From the NCBI GenBank assembly GCA_016839945.1, contig JAEOTE010000146.1, forward strand, positions 1-55,865: DNA of 55,865 bases, given 5' to 3'. Shown one piece after another: positions 9,362 through 19,139 of this stretch. Made by a program: the position numbers and the translations under genes. The DNA is from Candidatus Heimdallarchaeota archaeon. Lineage in GTDB: Archaea > Asgardarchaeota > Heimdallarchaeia > Heimdallarchaeales > Heimdallarchaeaceae. Within the stretch, counting starts at the first letter, position 1; the number at the start of each line of letters is the position of its first letter. Under the pieces are notes generated by a model. It was not told the DNA's origin. It worked only from the letters and a program-made list of their open reading frames with translations, and ran no database searches.

Positions 9362-10636
9362 TCAAATTATTACTTTTTTTCCACAATCTGTACAAAATTC
9401 CGCTCCTTCAACTATAATAGCTGAACATGTAGGACATCTTCTTTCTCTATTTGACAATGATGTCTCTTGAAAGTCATCATTAGGATGTCGTGATTGAATT
9501 CTATAATCAGAGTCTAAATCATCTTGATTACTATTTATCCATTCCAGACTTGGGGGATCAATGTACTGCTGGATAATTTTTTCATAATGAAGAGTTGCTT
9601 TAATATCATTTAGACTGAAGAAAGCAAAACTAACTGCTGTAATCAATAATACTGAAACAAAGATGAAAATATCAATGCCGGTTAGAGGATTGTGGCTTGA
9701 GGAATTAAAGATATTTCCTACAAAATTTAGTAGAGGATTTAAACTGGCAAGTATTATTGATAGAGGTATAAGAAATGTAAGAACAGAAATTTCTAGATTT
9801 CTTTTTATGCTAATTTTAGGAAATTGAATTGAATCATATAAAGTCTGAAAGACACCTGAATCTCTTATTGATATAAGAATTTTAGCAATTCGGAAAGTTG
9901 GAGATATAAAGGACAGAATCAGTATTAAAAGAAAAGCAAATGCATAGATAGAAGGAGGAAGTGTTTCACTTAATATAGAACTCCTTACCATGAAAAATAT
10001 AATACCAGATACTAGTCCAACCACGATTAAGTGTAATCCATGAATAAATAGAAAAGGTAGCAGGTTTTTTTTAGTGCTGCTCAAATTTATCTCTTTCTTT
10101 TCCGCAATTATTTTCGCAATTTTCTGATTTAATATGAAAAGAGCTAGAGAGGATATTGCTAAAGAAACTAATAGCAATGATAAAGAAACCAGAAATGAGA
10201 TAGAATCATAAAAAATCATTAAACTAATAGTACCTATTTGAAATAATAACAAGAAGGCAGCAATAAGGCTAAGGGAACTGATTATAGCTAAATCAGATAT
10301 TTTCATTTGTTTCATAAAACGTAATTTGAAACGTGAGAGAGAAAAATCATCATTATATTTAACTTGACCTTTCATTTGAAATGGAATCATAGCATCGGAA
10401 ACTTTCCAAGCATATTGTGTACTATCTACTATAACATCAGTCTTGTTCATAGCTGTTTCTATTGGTTCATCTCCAAAGAAAGGTTTTCTTACAGTATTAC
10501 TAACTGGAGTATGGACCACATTTGCAGACTCACTGACTTGTGTTTGTAGCTCTGTACCGCACACTGGACAAAATACCACTTTTGGAGGTAAAATAGAGTA
10601 ACAAATAGGACACTTCTTCATAGAAATAATACTCAC
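9362..10636 (-). CDS. multi-TM membrane protein with zinc ribbons at both ends
   Basis: N-terminal CPICYSILPPKVVFCPVCGTEL; C-terminal CPTCSAIIVEGAEFCTDCGKK; several TM segments between. Confidence 0.8.
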   Translation of the reverse strand: MSIISMKKCPICYSILPPKVVFCPVCGTELQTQVSESANVVHTPVSNTVRKPFFGDEPIETAMNKTDVIVDSTQYAWKVSDAMIPFQMKGQVKYNDDFSLSRFKLRFMKQMKISDLAIISSLSLIAAFLLLFQIGTISLMIFYDSISFLVSLSLLLVSLAISSLALFILNQKIAKIIAEKKEINLSSTKKNLLPFLFIHGLHLIVVGLVSGIIFFMVRSSILSETLPPSIYAFAFLLILILSFISPTFRIAKILISIRDSGVFQTLYDSIQFPKISIKRNLEISVLTFLIPLSIILASLNPLLNFVGNIFNSSSHNPLTGIDIFIFVSVLLITAVSFAFFSLNDIKATLHYEKIIQQYIDPPSLEWINSNQDDLDSDYRIQSRHPNDDFQETSLSNRERRCPTCSAIIVEGAEFCTDCGKKVII

Positions 10637-10808
10637 CTAGTTTTTCTCTGTATTATTCTTTATATAATTCGGCAATACCTAGATATTTTTAAGAGAAGAA
10701 AGATCCTTTCAAAAATCTACTAAGTTATACTAAATTCTAGTCGAATCAAGAACTTTGTTTCGAGCAGTTTAAATAATAAGAATAGAGATTGTACTATGGT
10801 TACTATAA

Positions 10809-12272
10809 ATGACTGATGACACTCCTGATGAACCTCAATCGTTTACAAGTTTTCTTGATCTAGTTAAGAGACTAGAGAAAATTGTGGAAGAAACTCCAGA
10901 CACAGCTAAACAGAAAATTGATGAAGAGGATACAAAGATTACAGAACCTCAGGAGGAATTAGAAACTATTTCAGAGAAGAAAGAAAGCGAACTTGAAGGT
11001 GTTCAAAAACAAGCACAAGATTTAGAAATACAAACAACAGAAACTGAAAAAGAAATAAAAACAAAACAGAAAAAAAAGAAAATTCAGAGTATTCTAACAA
11101 TTGAAGAAGAATTAATTAAATACTACTCTGATGCTGATGTTCAAATTTCAGATTTTTACTATTTATTCAAAGAATTATCTGCCGAAAAGGTAGAAGATGT
11201 TGTAAAAACAAAGTTTCATTCTCTAGAGAATATAAAAGTCGAAAAATCAAAGATTATAGGTGTTCCATTTGTTTTATGTAAACTAAATGGAAAGTATGAT
11301 GCTTCTTTACAACTTGAAATAGATGGAATTAACCTTCCCTTTTCCCTAATTGGAAATCTTAAGCAATTAAAATTATTATCAGCTAGTGCTAATAATGATA
11401 CAAGTTTATCTCCAGAAGAGACAACAATTTGGAATCAAACTTTTAATAAATTTCAATTGAAGCTTGTTCAACTTCTAAACGAGAAAGCAAAAGAGAATTT
11501 GTCTAAACAGCAGACTGCAGAATATGGTTTACTCGAATTAGATCATACTATAATTCAAGAATTTATAGGGGAATATGAAAAGAAAATAAAAGATCTGAAT
11601 TATTATAATATCGAAATATCAGAACAATTAAAAAAACTTGAAAAGGAGATAGACGAAAAAATAATATTTTGGAAAGACAAACGCCAATATCTAGAAGCAG
11701 CAGAAAAACTGAAAATTCAAGTAAAGGATTTACAAGAAAAACAAATTGCCATTAATAAAGAGACACAGATTCAATATTTGAAATTAAAGAAGAACCAAAA
11801 ATCTATTGATGCAAAAACTAAAAGATATAAAATTGAAGAAAAGAGAGGGAAGGAAGTATCTAGGGAGGATAAAGAAAAACTAGTGAAGCAATTAAGAGAA
11901 TTTCAGAGAGAAAAAGACACACTTCAGAAGAGAATCGATGGGATAAAGAAACTAGAAGAAACTTATGAAACATGGTTGGGAATAGTTTCATGCGAAAATG
12001 AGAGACAAGCAAATGAAATCCTTATAGAAAAATTCAGCTCAAGAATTAAAGAAAAATTAAAGGAGATTATAGGGGATTTAGATGAAGAAGATTTTCTAGA
12101 GGTTCTTCAAGCTGTTACAACCGAATTAGAAACTATTACTATAAATGTTATTTACATTCCTACTTTAATCTATTATTTCACAGCTAAACAAGAAGGTAAA
12201 AAAATGGAAGGAAAAATACTCTACATCAGTCCAACTGATGAAATAGCTTTCCTTAAACCTTCATTATTTTGA
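10809..12272 (+). CDS. long coiled-coil protein
   Basis: 487 aa; extended E/K/Q/L-rich coiled-coil segments flanking a globular-looking region. Confidence 0.7.
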   Translation: MTDDTPDEPQSFTSFLDLVKRLEKIVEETPDTAKQKIDEEDTKITEPQEELETISEKKESELEGVQKQAQDLEIQTTETEKEIKTKQKKKKIQSILTIEEELIKYYSDADVQISDFYYLFKELSAEKVEDVVKTKFHSLENIKVEKSKIIGVPFVLCKLNGKYDASLQLEIDGINLPFSLIGNLKQLKLLSASANNDTSLSPEETTIWNQTFNKFQLKLVQLLNEKAKENLSKQQTAEYGLLELDHTIIQEFIGEYEKKIKDLNYYNIEISEQLKKLEKEIDEKIIFWKDKRQYLEAAEKLKIQVKDLQEKQIAINKETQIQYLKLKKNQKSIDAKTKRYKIEEKRGKEVSREDKEKLVKQLREFQREKDTLQKRIDGIKKLEETYETWLGIVSCENERQANEILIEKFSSRIKEKLKEIIGDLDEEDFLEVLQAVTTELETITINVIYIPTLIYYFTAKQEGKKMEGKILYISPTDEIAFLKPSLF

Positions 12273-12348
12273 GAAGGATTAATCTGTTTTAAAGAAAATA
12301 CTTATCCTTTAAACACATTTATTAGTGCTTTATTTTTTAATGATTTAG

Positions 12349-13065
12349 ATGAAAGAGGAACTAGTTAGGTGTAAGGGTCTCTCAAAAACATTCACGGTTG
12401 GAAGTAGTCAAGTTCTTGCAGTGAATGATGTGTCTGTTAGTTTTCACAAAAGAGAATTTACATCAGTAGTTGGACCTAGTGGTTCAGGGAAAACAACATT
12501 ACTAAATCTAATTGGCACTTTGGAAGTTCCAACTGAAGGAAAAATCGTTATAAATGGAACAGACTTGAGTGCTTTCTCTACAGAGGAATTAACAAATTTT
12601 AGAAGAAAAAACCTAGGTTTTGTATTTCAATTTTTCAATCTAGTTGAAGGTCTTACTGGTTTCGAAAATGTTGAGCTTCCCTTAATTTTTGATTCGATTC
12701 CATATGAAACCAGACAAAAAAGAGTTGATGAAATCTTTAAAGAATTCAATATTGAATATTTGAAAGGTAAATTTCCGGAAGAATTGAGTTCAGGAGAGAG
12801 ACAAAGAGTGTCAATAATGAGAGCTTTGGTTAATGAGCCTATTTTACTTCTAGCGGATGAACCCACTGGAAACTTAGATACAAAAACTGGACAAACAGTA
12901 CTTGATTTGTTCAAAGATCTTAACGAAGAAAAGGGAACCTCAATAATACTTGTTACACATGATCTTTCTGCAGCTAAAAGAGCTCTTCGAACGCTTCATA
13001 TGCATGATGGGAAGATTACTTTTGATCAAATAAATGAAGAACCCATTTTAGATAAAGAAAAATAG
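12349..13065 (+). CDS. ABC transporter ATP-binding protein (LolD/MacB-like)
   Basis: GPSGSGKTT Walker A, LSSGERQRVSIMRAL signature, LLADEPTGNLD Walker B. Confidence 0.93.
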   Translation: MKEELVRCKGLSKTFTVGSSQVLAVNDVSVSFHKREFTSVVGPSGSGKTTLLNLIGTLEVPTEGKIVINGTDLSAFSTEELTNFRRKNLGFVFQFFNLVEGLTGFENVELPLIFDSIPYETRQKRVDEIFKEFNIEYLKGKFPEELSSGERQRVSIMRALVNEPILLLADEPTGNLDTKTGQTVLDLFKDLNEEKGTSIILVTHDLSAAKRALRTLHMHDGKITFDQINEEPILDKEK

Positions 13066-13086
13066 AGATAATAGTAAAAAACCTTC

Positions 13087-13108
13087 ATTCTGTAGAATTC
13101 TGCAGAAT
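13087..13108. promoter_or_regulatory. quasi-palindromic tandem dyad upstream of dppB
   Basis: ATTCTGTAGAATTCTGCAGAAT. Confidence 0.4.
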
Positions 13109-13254
13109 CAAGCAAAAATGAAGAAATACCAAATTTTATGTCCTATATATATTTACCGTCTGAAAAGACGATAAGTCTTATAAAGGCATACATAATCGAA
13201 TGGTATAACTATATTGTGCCCTTAGGCATAATAAAGCTTCGCGGAGTTTAAAAT

Positions 13255-14262
13255 ATGTCTCTTAGAGGATTCATAGTAAGAAGAACCATTTATATTATTC
13301 CTGTTATGCTTGGTATTACATTAATGAACTTCACCCTTATTAACATCAGTCCAGGTGATCCTGTTATTGTAAGAATAGGATTGATTCAGTGTAATACGGT
13401 TGAATGTTACAATAATGCGTATAACAAAGAAGCAATAGAAATGGGTCTGTTAAGCAAAGATCTATACACAGTTCCTTGGTTTGAAAGATACGTAGAGTTT
13501 GTTAACAATTTACTACATTTTGACTTTGGAAGAAGCTGGTATTATGAACAAGCTGGGCAAGGAATGCCAATATCGCAGATAATAGGGGAGAGAGCAGTAT
13601 ATACAATAACTCTTAACATATTATCGTTTATTTTCTCGTTATTACTTGCTACAGCTATAGGAGTTGTATCAGCAACAAGACAAAACTCTTTCTGGGACAG
13701 AAGTCTAACAGTAGCGATGTTACTTGGATATTCGATGCCTCTTTTCTGGCTAGCCAAGTTGCTAATGTTAATGTCCTATTATATGTTCAAATTCACAGGA
13801 GTAGCAAATAAGGATGCATTTGAAACACCTCTAATTATTAATGGTAGTTTCTACAAATATCTTATCCTACCAACGCTTGCATTGACATTAGGAGGGTTAG
13901 TATTTATGGCAAGATTAGTAAGATCACAATTGCTAGAAATACTGCGTCAAGATTATGTGGTTACTGCAAAAGCTAAAGGATTAGATAGAAGAGCAGTTAT
14001 TTACAAACATGCATTCAGAAACGGATTGTTACCAATTGTAACAATTATAGGAAACTCACTACCAGGATTACTAGCTGGTTCAGTAATGGTTGAACGAGTC
14101 TTCGGGTGGCCAGGTTTGGGAACAGTCTTCTTGGAAGGCGCACTTTTCAGAGACTACCCTCTTATGATGGCTACGAACACGATCTTCCCATTCTTATTCT
14201 TAGTGGCGCGTCTGCTTACGGACATCACGTATGTGTTTATAGACCCAAGAATCAAATATTAA
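13255..14262 (+). CDS. dppB: dipeptide/oligopeptide ABC transporter permease
   Basis: DppB family: FTLINISPGDPV, ARLVRSQLLEILRQDYVVTAKAKGLDRRAVIYKHAFRNGLLPIVTIIG. Confidence 0.93.
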   Translation: MSLRGFIVRRTIYIIPVMLGITLMNFTLINISPGDPVIVRIGLIQCNTVECYNNAYNKEAIEMGLLSKDLYTVPWFERYVEFVNNLLHFDFGRSWYYEQAGQGMPISQIIGERAVYTITLNILSFIFSLLLATAIGVVSATRQNSFWDRSLTVAMLLGYSMPLFWLAKLLMLMSYYMFKFTGVANKDAFETPLIINGSFYKYLILPTLALTLGGLVFMARLVRSQLLEILRQDYVVTAKAKGLDRRAVIYKHAFRNGLLPIVTIIGNSLPGLLAGSVMVERVFGWPGLGTVFLEGALFRDYPLMMATNTIFPFLFLVARLLTDITYVFIDPRIKY

Positions 14263-14274
14263 TGAGGTATTTAC

Positions 14275-15351
14275 ATGGCAACAATAGATAAAGAAGAATT
14301 ACCTGTCAAAGAAGAATTTCTTCTGGACGAGAAAACACTTAGAGAAATTGAAACAATGAAAGGTGCCGGACAATGGAGTATTGTCTGGCGTCGTATCAAG
14401 AAGGATAAAATGGGTATGTTAGGATTCTATATCGTTTTATTCCTTATCGCAATGGCTTTTGTTTCTTGGCTCTTACTCTCTTTCGACAATTGGTTAACCA
14501 CACAGGGATATATGTATGGTAATCCACACCCTGGTTTTGAAGGAAGTCGTAATAATCTATATATTGAGCTATGGTTCCCAGGAATGGACATAGAAAATCC
14601 CATAATTCTGTTCCAACACCCAAGATATATGGACCATGCAAACGCTAAATTACCACCATCATTCCAGTACCCATTTGGTACAGATGCAAATGGTCAAGAC
14701 ATGTTATCCAGAGTATTCTTTGGTGCAACAGTTTCCTTAGCTCTAGGATTTATTGGCCAAATGACTACGGTGATTATAGGTACGGTTTTAGGGTCAATTG
14801 CGGGTTTCTATGGTGGAATTGTTGATGACATACTGCAAAGAGTTATTGAATTACTCTATTCAATGCCTGGTTTTATTTTGATGATCTTCATCATCGTATT
14901 GTTTGAGGATGTCAATATACCGGGTGGGAAGTACGCGGTTGTAGTAATATTCTTCTCCCTGATAGGCTGGGGAGGTACTGCGCTTATCGTTCGTTCAAAC
15001 TTCTTCTCACTGAAAGAACAAGATTTCGTAGAAGCGGAACGGGCGCTGGGGGCGAGTGATATGAGGATTATATTTAGACATATCCTACCGAACTCGCTAG
15101 CTCCAATTATCATTATAGTAACACTGGGAATTGCTACAACAATCTTTACATTCGCAGCACTTGCATTCTTTGGTTTCGGTGACCCAACTGCAATATCTTG
15201 GGGCGATGATCTGAATCGGTGGCAAGACTTTTTAATCGAGTACCCTTGGATGCCGATGTTTCCTGCGTTGTTTATTTTCTTTACCGTACTAGGCTTTAAC
15301 CTACTCGGAGACTCACTTAGAGATGCTTTAGATCCAAGATTGAAGGATTAA
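14275..15351 (+). CDS. dppC: dipeptide/oligopeptide ABC transporter permease
   Basis: DppC family: FGTDANGQDMLSRVFFGATVSL, EAERALGASDMRIIFRHILPNSLAPIIII. Confidence 0.93.
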   Translation: MATIDKEELPVKEEFLLDEKTLREIETMKGAGQWSIVWRRIKKDKMGMLGFYIVLFLIAMAFVSWLLLSFDNWLTTQGYMYGNPHPGFEGSRNNLYIELWFPGMDIENPIILFQHPRYMDHANAKLPPSFQYPFGTDANGQDMLSRVFFGATVSLALGFIGQMTTVIIGTVLGSIAGFYGGIVDDILQRVIELLYSMPGFILMIFIIVLFEDVNIPGGKYAVVVIFFSLIGWGGTALIVRSNFFSLKEQDFVEAERALGASDMRIIFRHILPNSLAPIIIIVTLGIATTIFTFAALAFFGFGDPTAISWGDDLNRWQDFLIEYPWMPMFPALFIFFTVLGFNLLGDSLRDALDPRLKD

Positions 15352-15608
15352 ACCTTCTCTCAAACTCTTTTTTTTATTGTTTTATTCTCTTCTATTGATA
15401 GTAGATATTTTCACTCCATACCACAATTGTTTACTTATTGGTTTTGGAGAGCTGTTACTAACATCATTGATTATCGTTTTTATTATACTTGGAATTAAAT
15501 ATGGGGAGAAACTGGTTCTGTATCTCAGAGAGAAACGTTCACTTTCACTATAATTTTGTTATTACTGGTTTTTTCCCTCCTTTTTTAATTAAATTACTTA
15601 TTAGATAT

Positions 15609-15632
15609 TGATAAGCTATCTACTGCTTATCA
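15609..15632. repeat. perfect hairpin in noncoding gap
   Basis: TGATAAGC-tatctact-GCTTATCA, 8 bp stem, 8 nt loop. Confidence 0.6.
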
Positions 15633-15657
15633 TAGTCTATATTCTTAGGCTATCCAA

Positions 15658-15700
15658 AATCGGGTGTAGACCATTCTAAGGGAGGGAGTTACACCAGATT
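15658..15700. repeat. hairpin in noncoding gap
   Basis: AATC-g-GGTGTA ... TACACC-a-GATT, 10 paired bases with one internal mismatch, 21 nt loop. Confidence 0.6.
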
Positions 15701-15762
15701 CTTGTTCGATTTTCTTCCTTTAAAAACTTTTGAGTATTTAAAGCAATTTAGCTATTATATTA

Positions 15763-16545
15763 TTGGGAAAGATGACCACTGTCATTAAGAAACTTGAATT
15801 AGAACCACTTCAAAAAAAATACCAAGAATCAGAGCATCCTTTCGTTCTTACCAATGGGAAACTCAAACAAATAGACTTTCGAAAAGAAACCACACACTTC
15901 TTTCGATTTCTTGAGATAACTTCCAATCTTCTTTGGAAAGATATTCCTTCTGCAGTTTTTACAGAAGCGTTTCTTCACTATCAACGGTTGTTTGAACTTA
16001 TGATTGAAAGTCACTTAAATGACAAATATTTCAACAATGAAGATCTATTAGCCTATTTTTTGGCATTATTAGATCATCATGTTACATTACAAGGAAAGGA
16101 GATACAGGAAAAAACCTTGCAAAGAATCTTACGATTCTGGGGGTTTGATAAGAAGTACGATCTGTTCTATCGAAAAATTTCCTATGCTAAACAAATCCTT
16201 GAAAAATCCGAGTTGTTGAAACACAATTGTGATACAAGTCACACTGAATTATTCTTAAAAGTTGAACAACTCATCTCATACTTTAGAGAAAAAGTCTCTG
16301 AAGACAATGATTTTCTGGACTTAATCAGAGATGACGTGTTGAGGTTAGTAGAAAAGAGAATTATCCCATTTGCGAGCTTAAGAGATGCAGCATTAACAAT
16401 GATCGTGGCATTTTTCCCACAACATATAGAAGTTCCAGCAATGAAACTATACTTGCTTCTTAATGCAAGATCTGATTTCCAGATTGATTTAACACTCCTA
16501 CAAAAACGAGTAAAGAGATATCAATCAAAAATTAGCCTCAAATGA
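15763..16545 (+). CDS. hypothetical helical protein between dppBC and dppDF
   Basis: 260 aa ORF; no recognised motif. ATG at 15769 is an alternative start. Confidence 0.6.
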   Translation: MGKMTTVIKKLELEPLQKKYQESEHPFVLTNGKLKQIDFRKETTHFFRFLEITSNLLWKDIPSAVFTEAFLHYQRLFELMIESHLNDKYFNNEDLLAYFLALLDHHVTLQGKEIQEKTLQRILRFWGFDKKYDLFYRKISYAKQILEKSELLKHNCDTSHTELFLKVEQLISYFREKVSEDNDFLDLIRDDVLRLVEKRIIPFASLRDAALTMIVAFFPQHIEVPAMKLYLLLNARSDFQIDLTLLQKRVKRYQSKISLK

Positions 16546-16726
16546 AGAATTTTGTTGCTTTTTCTTCCTATCAAGTTTGCATCCATCAAGCATATATTTT
16601 AGATGGAATAATTATATAGGCTACTCTGATTCTTGGGATAGTGAGAGTAAGATAAATACATTTATAAAAGTGTAACAAGAGGAAAAAGTAAGCGTGTCCA
16701 GAAAAAATTAATGTAAGTGGTATGAG

Positions 16727-17788
16727 ATGAATAGACCACCAGAAGATATTCTATTAGAAATTAATGGATTAAGAACTTATTTTTTTACAGAAGAAGGTGT
16801 AGTAAAAGCAATTGAAAGCATCGATTTGGTTGTTTACAAATCAGAAACTTTGGGGCTCGTAGGTGAATCTGGTTCTGGAAAATCAGTTACAGCATTATCC
16901 ATCTTAGGAATCGTTCCTGATCCTCCAGGTAAAATCCTTCAAGGTGAAGTAATATTCCACGGGCAAGATCTTCGCAAACTTAGTGATTCTGATATGCGTA
17001 AAATCCGTGGAAATCAAATTGCTATGATATTTCAGGATCCAATGACATCATTGAATCCAGTTTTTACAGTTGGTGATCAAATTAGTGAAGCTATTATGCT
17101 TCATCAAAAAGTCACAAAGAAGGAAGCTCGAGAGAAATCCATCAAAATTATGAGCTTAGTTGGTATACCTTCAGCTGATGAAAGAGTTGATAATTATCCG
17201 TTTGAATTCAGCGGTGGGATGAGACAAAGAGTTATGATTGCAATGGCATTAAGTTGTAATCCTGAACTTCTAATAGCAGATGAACCATCAACATCCCTAG
17301 ACGTAACTATTCAAGCACAGATTCTAGAACTTCTTAAAGCGACTTCAGAAGAGTTTGATATGAGTATCATTTTGATTACTCATGATATGGGTGTAATTGC
17401 AGAGATGTGTGATCGTGTTGCAGTTATGTATGCAGGTTACATCTGTGAATCTGGAGACATTATGATTATATTCAAATCCCCCTATCACCCTTATACGCGA
17501 GGTTTATTAGGAGCTATTCCTCGACCTGATGCTGAGCGTGAGGATTTGACGATTATTAGAGGAGCTATTCCAAATCTCATTAATCCTCCTTCTGCTTGTA
17601 GATTTCATCCTCGTTGTGATTATTGGATGGAAGGCCTTTGTGAATCTGTTTTACCAGAAGTTCTAGAAATAGAATCTGGTCACAAGGTTCGATGTCATAT
17701 ATATTCAGATGCAGGGAAAGCGTGGATGCAGAAACATGGTGAAGCAAGAGAGATTGGAAAAATACCAAAAAGTGCAGTAGGTAAGTGA
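16727..17788 (+). CDS. dppD: dipeptide ABC transporter ATP-binding protein
   Basis: GESGSGKSVTALSILGI, FQDPMTSLNPVFTVGDQI, FSGGMRQRVMIAMAL, DEPSTSLDVTIQAQIL, C-terminal RFHPRCDYW. Confidence 0.94.
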   Translation: MNRPPEDILLEINGLRTYFFTEEGVVKAIESIDLVVYKSETLGLVGESGSGKSVTALSILGIVPDPPGKILQGEVIFHGQDLRKLSDSDMRKIRGNQIAMIFQDPMTSLNPVFTVGDQISEAIMLHQKVTKKEAREKSIKIMSLVGIPSADERVDNYPFEFSGGMRQRVMIAMALSCNPELLIADEPSTSLDVTIQAQILELLKATSEEFDMSIILITHDMGVIAEMCDRVAVMYAGYICESGDIMIIFKSPYHPYTRGLLGAIPRPDAEREDLTIIRGAIPNLINPPSACRFHPRCDYWMEGLCESVLPEVLEIESGHKVRCHIYSDAGKAWMQKHGEAREIGKIPKSAVGK

Positions 17789-17793
17789 AAAAG

Positions 17794-19020
17794 ATGAGTG
17801 GCAGTTCAGAATCATTTTTTGATAAAATAGCAGCTAAACAAGAAGAAAAAGGTATAGCAGCAAGTCGTATTAGAACAAAAGAAATGAAAGAGGACGTTGT
17901 TCTAGAGGTTAACAATCTTAGAAAGTTTTTCGACATTCCAATTCCTTTTGAAACAACATGGTTTATGATAGCATTCGTTGGAGCTATCGTGGTTTTCGCA
18001 TTTCGACAATTAATAGGTTTAATTCTAATAGCTGCAATTATTGTTTTATATTTCGCATTACCTTATATTCCACCATTTAATAAACGACCTAAAGTTGCTC
18101 ATCTAAAAGCAGTTGATGGCATAGATTTGCAGATCAAGAAAGGAAAAATTGTTGGCCTTGTTGGAGAATCAGGATGTGGAAAAAGCACTGCTGCAAAAAC
18201 CATTATTCGATTACTTGAGCCTACTGCTGGTTCAGTTTATTTCAAAGGAATTGATATTAATCGTTTAACAATGGATGAAATGAAAGAAATCAGAAGGCAT
18301 CTTCAAATTGTATTTCAGGATCCTTACGCTTCGCTAAATCCTCGAGCTACGGCGCATGATATCATAGCAGAGCCTTTTGACATACACGGGGTTGCTTCAG
18401 GAGATGAAGCTAGCTATAAAGTATTAACTCTTCTAAAAGATGTAGGACTTGCACCACATCATGCTTATCGATATCCTCACGAGTTTAGTGGTGGACAACG
18501 ACAAAGATTAGGGATTGCAAGAGCTTTAGCATTAGAACCGGATTTCATCGTTATGGACGAACCAGTTTCAAATCTTGATGTTTCAGTTCGAGCTGCAATT
18601 ATCCAATTGATTCTAGAGCTACAAAATAAAATGGGTCTCACTTACCTCTTTATTGCTCATGACCTTTCTTTGGTAAAAATCCTTTGTGACGAAGTCAACG
18701 TTATGTATCTTGGAAAAATAATGGAAGCTGGAACAAGCGATGAGATTTTTGAATCAATGATGCATCCTTACACTAAAGCATTAATTTCAGCAGTACCAAT
18801 AGCAGATCCAACTAAAAGGTCAAAGAAAATATTCTTAACAGGAGATATTCCAACACCAATCAATCCACCACCAGGATGCAAATTTCAAACAAGATGCCCT
18901 CTTGTATCTGATGTCTGTCGTGTTGAGGACCCTCCAGCTAGATGGTATACAGCCTCTCATGTGGCTTACTGTCACAATATAGAAGGTGGAGAAGAAAATC
19001 CAGATTTTTTTGCTAAATAA
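17794..19020 (+). CDS. dppF: dipeptide ABC transporter ATP-binding protein with embedded TM hairpin
   Basis: GESGCGKSTAAKTI, FSGGQRQRLGIARAL, MDEPVSNLDVSVRAAI, CKFQTRCPL; two hydrophobic segments lie between the first NBD strand and the Walker A region. ATG at 17794 (track start is GTG 17785). Confidence 0.93.
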   Translation: MSGSSESFFDKIAAKQEEKGIAASRIRTKEMKEDVVLEVNNLRKFFDIPIPFETTWFMIAFVGAIVVFAFRQLIGLILIAAIIVLYFALPYIPPFNKRPKVAHLKAVDGIDLQIKKGKIVGLVGESGCGKSTAAKTIIRLLEPTAGSVYFKGIDINRLTMDEMKEIRRHLQIVFQDPYASLNPRATAHDIIAEPFDIHGVASGDEASYKVLTLLKDVGLAPHHAYRYPHEFSGGQRQRLGIARALALEPDFIVMDEPVSNLDVSVRAAIIQLILELQNKMGLTYLFIAHDLSLVKILCDEVNVMYLGKIMEAGTSDEIFESMMHPYTKALISAVPIADPTKRSKKIFLTGDIPTPINPPPGCKFQTRCPLVSDVCRVEDPPARWYTASHVAYCHNIEGGEENPDFFAK

Positions 19021-19139
19021 TCTTTTTCTTTTTATAACTTCTTATTTTTTCATTGCCAGAATGTAAGAATATTTATTAGTCATACAATAGAGTATAATCT
19101 GTTATAAGTAAAAATTTAGCTTTCTATGAGGAGAGTTAT

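Noticed and set aside
12627-12914. 95-aa minus-strand ORF
   Set aside because: Antisense to the well-supported ABC ATPase gene.
15690-15715. GTTCGATT resembling a tRNA T-loop
   Set aside because: No flanking T-stem, acceptor stem or anticodon arm could be built.
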